From: DATJGR01 sp963812255
GTDB taxonomy: Bacteria > Pseudomonadota > Gammaproteobacteria > Pseudomonadales > Azotimanducaceae
Reading direction: 5' to 3'
Assembly: GCA_963812255.1 (NCBI GenBank)
Contig: CAWEUM010000003.1
Location: 682,001 to 746,000, forward strand
DNA: 64,000 nucleotides
The notes under the pieces are model-generated. The model was given only the letters and a program-made list of their open reading frames with translations, ran no database searches and had not been told where the DNA came from. This document shows, piece by piece, positions 61,058 through 64,000 of this stretch (position 1 is the stretch's first letter; each line of letters opens with the position of its first letter). The translations under genes were made by a program, and so were the position numbers.

Positions 61058-62188
61058 ATGGAATTCGCGTTCACCGACGAGCAGGATCAGTTCCGCTCGG
61101 TCGTGCGTCGCTTTCTTGCCGACAAATCACCAACGACCGTGGTACGGGCCTTGATGGAGACCGCCGACGGTTTCGACTCGGCCGTATGGCGGCAACTTGG
61201 CGATGATCTGGCGCTAACCGGGATCCACATTCCCGAGGTTTACGGTGGCGCAGGGTTCGGACCGGTCGAGCTGGGTATCGCGATGGAAGAGCAAGGCCGC
61301 GCACTATTGTGCGCGCCCTATTTTTCCTCGTGTGTGCTCGCGGCCGGTGCCATCGCGAATGCCGCCACGCCGCAGCAATGCGCCGAGCTGTTGCCCGAAA
61401 TCGCCGCCGGCCGGCTGCGAGGTGCGTTGGCCGTGACGGAACCAAACGGGCGGTGGGACGCAACCGGCATTCAAGCCACCGCGACGCGCAAAGACCATCG
61501 CTGGACCATTGACGGCGTGAAGAGCTTCGTGATCGACGGCTGCAGTGCGCAATCGCTCGTCGTCGTTGCGCGCGAAGCGGGCAGCGCGGGCGACGCGGGC
61601 ATTTCGCTATTCGTCGTGGATTCGCGCGCCGAAGGTGTTACTCGCACGCCGCTCGCAACCCTGGACGCGACCCGCAAGCAGGCGAAGATCGGATTCGATC
61701 GCGCCCCTGCACAACTGTTGGGCGATGCCGGTTCCGGCGCGGTCCCACTGTCTCGTACCCTGGATCATGCCGCGATCGCGCTGGCGAACGAGATGGTCGG
61801 CGGCGCGCAGGCGCTGCTCGACTCGGCCGTGGCCTACGCGAACCTGCGCGTGCAGTTCGGCCGCGCGATCGGCTCGTTCCAGGCGATCAAGCACAAATGC
61901 GCCGACATGCTGCTCGACGTAGAACTGGCAAAATCAGCCGCGTACTACGCGGCTCAGGCGCAAGCCGCGGACGATCCGCAAACGCCGGGCCTCGCGTCGA
62001 TGGCCAAGGCGGCAGCCGCCGATACCTACGTGCGCGTCGCGGCAGACACGATTCAGATCCACGGCGGCATCGGTTTCACGTGGGATCACGATACGCATCT
62101 GTGGTTCAAACGCGCAAAAAGCTCGGAAGTGCTGTTCGGCGATCCGAATCATCACCGCGAGTTGATGCTGCAGCGGCTGGAGGGTTAG
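61058..62188 (+). CDS. Acyl-CoA dehydrogenase (subunit-like, first of pair)
   Basis: FAD-dependent dehydrogenase of 376 residues: MEFAFTDEQDQFRSVVRRFL, then LALTGIHIPEVYGGAGFGPV, LAVTEPNGRW in the middle domain, and the C-terminal helices VQFGRAIGSFQAIKHKCADM and IQIHGGIGFTWDHDTHLWFK. This form is typical of one chain of heterotetrameric FadE enzymes in sterol and cyclic-acid degradation, where each active site is made from two different chains. It is followed 2 bases after its stop by the second dehydrogenase gene, which fits an obligate pair. Confidence 0.9.
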   Translation: MEFAFTDEQDQFRSVVRRFLADKSPTTVVRALMETADGFDSAVWRQLGDDLALTGIHIPEVYGGAGFGPVELGIAMEEQGRALLCAPYFSSCVLAAGAIANAATPQQCAELLPEIAAGRLRGALAVTEPNGRWDATGIQATATRKDHRWTIDGVKSFVIDGCSAQSLVVVAREAGSAGDAGISLFVVDSRAEGVTRTPLATLDATRKQAKIGFDRAPAQLLGDAGSGAVPLSRTLDHAAIALANEMVGGAQALLDSAVAYANLRVQFGRAIGSFQAIKHKCADMLLDVELAKSAAYYAAQAQAADDPQTPGLASMAKAAAADTYVRVAADTIQIHGGIGFTWDHDTHLWFKRAKSSEVLFGDPNHHRELMLQRLEG

Positions 62189-62190
62189 AC

Positions 62191-63435
62191 GTGAGCGAGG
62201 CCAACGAAGTCGATATCGCAGCCGAGGTGCGCGCTTGGTTGAATGCGAACTGGAACGCCGACCTGAATCTGATCGAATGGCGCAACAAGCTCGCAGATTC
62301 CGGTTGGGGCATGCCGCACTGGCCGCAGAAGTGGCACGGCCGCGACATTCCTGTGCGCCTGCTTCCCGCCATCAACGATGAATTCGTTGCCGCAGGTGCC
62401 GTTGGTGCCGCGGCAACCGGCCCGCGCATCCTCGCTTCGGTAACCTTGCTGGAGCATGCAAGCGATGCCATCAAACAACGTTTTCTGCGCCGCATCATCA
62501 CCGGTGAGGATGGCTGGTGCCAGCTATTCAGCGAGCCCGGCAGCGGTTCCGATCTCGCCGGCGCGACAACGCGCGCCGACTTCGACGGCACACACTGGAT
62601 CATCAACGGCCAGAAGGTATGGAATACCAGTGCGCACCACGCCGATTATGGACTACTCGTCGCGCGCACGGATTGGGATGCGCCGAAGCATCAGGGCCTC
62701 ACGTATTTCGTGATCGACATGCACCAACCCGGTGTTCAGGTAATGCCGTTGAAACAGATGAACGGCCACGCGTCGTTCAATCAGGTCTTCTTCAGTGACG
62801 CGAAGATTCCCGAGGATTGGATCGTTGGATCAAAAAACAATGGCTGGACCGTCGCGATGACGACCCTGGCGCACGAACGCCGTCCGGCAGTCGGTGTCTC
62901 GGGCGTCAATACACAAGGCCGCAGTGGTCGCGCCTACGACGAGGCCCGTGTCGAAGCCGAGATCGCCAACGAGCCGTATAAGTGGTACCCACAGCGCGCG
63001 GGTCGGGTCGATCTGGTGATTCCCCGCGCGAAGGAGACCGGCGCTTGGATGGACTCGGTGATACGGCAGGAAATCGCGAAGCTGCTGACCCTGTCACGCG
63101 CGACAAACTGGATGGCGCGCCGCGCCGCCGCAGCGCAGCGAATCGGTAAACCACAGGGGCCGGAGGGTTCGCTCGGAAAACTCGCCGGCAGTAACATCGC
63201 GCGACAAGCATCGCGCGTGCACACCCTGATTACCGGCGCCGACGCGATGCTGACCGGAACAGATGCACCGCACGACGGCATCATCGCCGAAATTCTCGTA
63301 TCGGTTCCGGCGACGTCTATCGCCGGGGGCACCGACGAAATTCAGCGAAATATCATCGGTGAACGCGTTCTTGGATTGCCGAAGGACGCACGTTCTGATA
63401 CGGGTCCGTTTCGGGACATTCCACGCAACGTTTGA
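62191..63435 (+). CDS. Acyl-CoA dehydrogenase (second of pair)
   Basis: The 414-residue product is the larger partner: WGMPHWPQKWHGRDIP, WCQLFSEPGSGSDLAGATTR (flavin/substrate segment), INGQKVWNTSAHHADYG and the C-terminal TSIAGGTDEIQRNIIGERVL. The last motif contacts FAD in typical dehydrogenases. A long insertion around 250-280 (RVEAEIANEPYKWYPQRAGR) distinguishes it from standard short-chain enzymes. The start is GTG 62191, with GGAGG 7 bases upstream inside the end of the first gene. Together they resemble alpha2beta2 FadE pairs. Confidence 0.92.
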   Translation: MSEANEVDIAAEVRAWLNANWNADLNLIEWRNKLADSGWGMPHWPQKWHGRDIPVRLLPAINDEFVAAGAVGAAATGPRILASVTLLEHASDAIKQRFLRRIITGEDGWCQLFSEPGSGSDLAGATTRADFDGTHWIINGQKVWNTSAHHADYGLLVARTDWDAPKHQGLTYFVIDMHQPGVQVMPLKQMNGHASFNQVFFSDAKIPEDWIVGSKNNGWTVAMTTLAHERRPAVGVSGVNTQGRSGRAYDEARVEAEIANEPYKWYPQRAGRVDLVIPRAKETGAWMDSVIRQEIAKLLTLSRATNWMARRAAAAQRIGKPQGPEGSLGKLAGSNIARQASRVHTLITGADAMLTGTDAPHDGIIAEILVSVPATSIAGGTDEIQRNIIGERVLGLPKDARSDTGPFRDIPRNV

Positions 63436-63478
63436 TTTGCTTTGTTCGCCGCTGTCTTTGTGAGTGCCAGGAGTCCGT

Positions 63479-64000
63479 GTGCCAGAACTTCCCCTCGTCT
63501 ATGCGCGCCGAACGCTGCTGGTCTCGCTCGTCAGTGTCGGTATGGGCTTTACGGTACTTTTCCCCGTGCTCGCGCCGCTGGGGCGCGAAATCGGCCTGTC
63601 TGAAATACAGATCACGTCGATTATTGCCGCTTCGTCGCTGACGGTGTTCCTAACGAGTCCGATATGGGGCCGCGTCAGCGATCGCTGGGGCCGCAAGCAC
63701 GTGATGCTGGTCGGTCTGTTCGGCTTCACGGCGGGCACGGTATTGTTCAATTCGGTGCTCTACGCCGGCATGATCGGCGCACTCACGGGCAGCTTTCTGT
63801 TCGTCACGCTCGTCGTCTCACGTATGACACACGCGGCGATGATGTCGGCAACGATGCCGGCGGCGAATGCATACATGGCAGATATCACCAGCGTGGCCAA
63901 TCGAACCAAGGGCATGGGTGCGGCGGGCGCCGCCAACAATCTCGGCTCGATCCTCGGGCCGGCAGTCGCCGGTCTCGCGGTGTTCTCGATGCTGCTGCCG
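63479..64000 (+). CDS. MFS transporter (5' part, continues past window)
   Basis: A frame open from GTG 63479 to the window end (174 codons) shows four to five hydrophobic helices and the MFS signature GRVSDRWGRKHVMLVG after TM2. The ribosome site AGGAG lies 6 bases before the GTG. It is on the same strand as the acyl-CoA dehydrogenase pair, 43 bases downstream, and may import a substrate for them. The C-terminal half is outside the window. Confidence 0.88.
   Translation, partial: MPELPLVYARRTLLVSLVSVGMGFTVLFPVLAPLGREIGLSEIQITSIIAASSLTVFLTSPIWGRVSDRWGRKHVMLVGLFGFTAGTVLFNSVLYAGMIGALTGSFLFVTLVVSRMTHAAMMSATMPAANAYMADITSVANRTKGMGAAGAANNLGSILGPAVAGLAVFSMLLP

Noticed and set aside
1..64000. tRNA or rRNA genes
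   Set aside because: I scanned for T-loop (GGTTCGAATCC-type) and rRNA signatures and found none outside coding matches; a tRNAscan run would settle it.

Overview
The window reads as a stretch of chromosome from a high-GC, metabolically versatile environmental gammaproteobacterium. The signs are an E. coli-type MsrA with its N-terminal extension, the selenouridine synthase MnmH, a Pseudomonas-like medium-chain PHA synthase/depolymerase pair, and many acyl-CoA dehydrogenases and flavin/F420-type oxidoreductases. The exact lineage (for example Steroidobacterales- or Nevskiales-like) is my inference. I saw no rRNA, tRNA, prophage or CRISPR array.

Layout. 1-3226: truncated msrA, a Sel1-repeat lipoprotein and mnmH. 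3227-8186: two large structured inverted repeats, then a minus-strand operon with an alpha-L-rhamnosidase followed by cobalt-type nitrile hydratase (beta, alpha, His-tailed activator); similar short repeats lie at both edges. 8199-14367: LysR regulator, small exported protein, two plus-strand terminators with a candidate small RNA between them, a eukaryote-like (type 2) ileS, a DUF6316-like protein and a luciferase-like oxidoreductase. 14447-23534: MFS exporter, hydrolase, phaC-phaZ, an ABC1/UbiB-like kinase overlapping a putative diiron protein, and an acyl-CoA dehydrogenase-like flavoprotein. 23773-32548 is a disturbed accessory region: AraC remnant, fatty acid desaturase, a 19-residue membrane peptide, a truncated IS3-family element, then stress and regulatory genes (DUF2254, CsbD, Crp/Fnr, MEDS, DUF6316-like) and a frameshifted remnant.

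32247-35878 carries three copies of a dispersed intergenic repeat flanking a TIR-membrane-TPR protein and a membrane-anchored sulfotransferase. 35875-43137 holds an APH-type kinase, an amidohydrolase, an SDR and two iron/2-oxoglutarate-type dioxygenases with small companions. 43173-47977 is a catabolic cluster (SDRs, zinc alcohol dehydrogenase, LLM oxidoreductase, thioesterase, APH-type kinase). 48163-57244 has a methyltransferase, an ATP-grasp ligase overlapping a zinc metallopeptidase, a 1264-residue soluble adenylyl cyclase-like protein and a secreted Ig-like protein. 58046-64000 has housekeeping hydrolases, a paired acyl-CoA dehydrogenase operon and the start of an MFS transporter.

Common themes are acyl-CoA and polyester carbon storage, oxidation of lipophilic or plant-derived compounds, and signalling. 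The most unusual items are the structured repeats with arm covariation, the candidate sRNA, the rhamnosidase/nitrile hydratase operon, the repeat-flanked TIR protein, the ATP-grasp/protease pair and the sAC-like cyclase.
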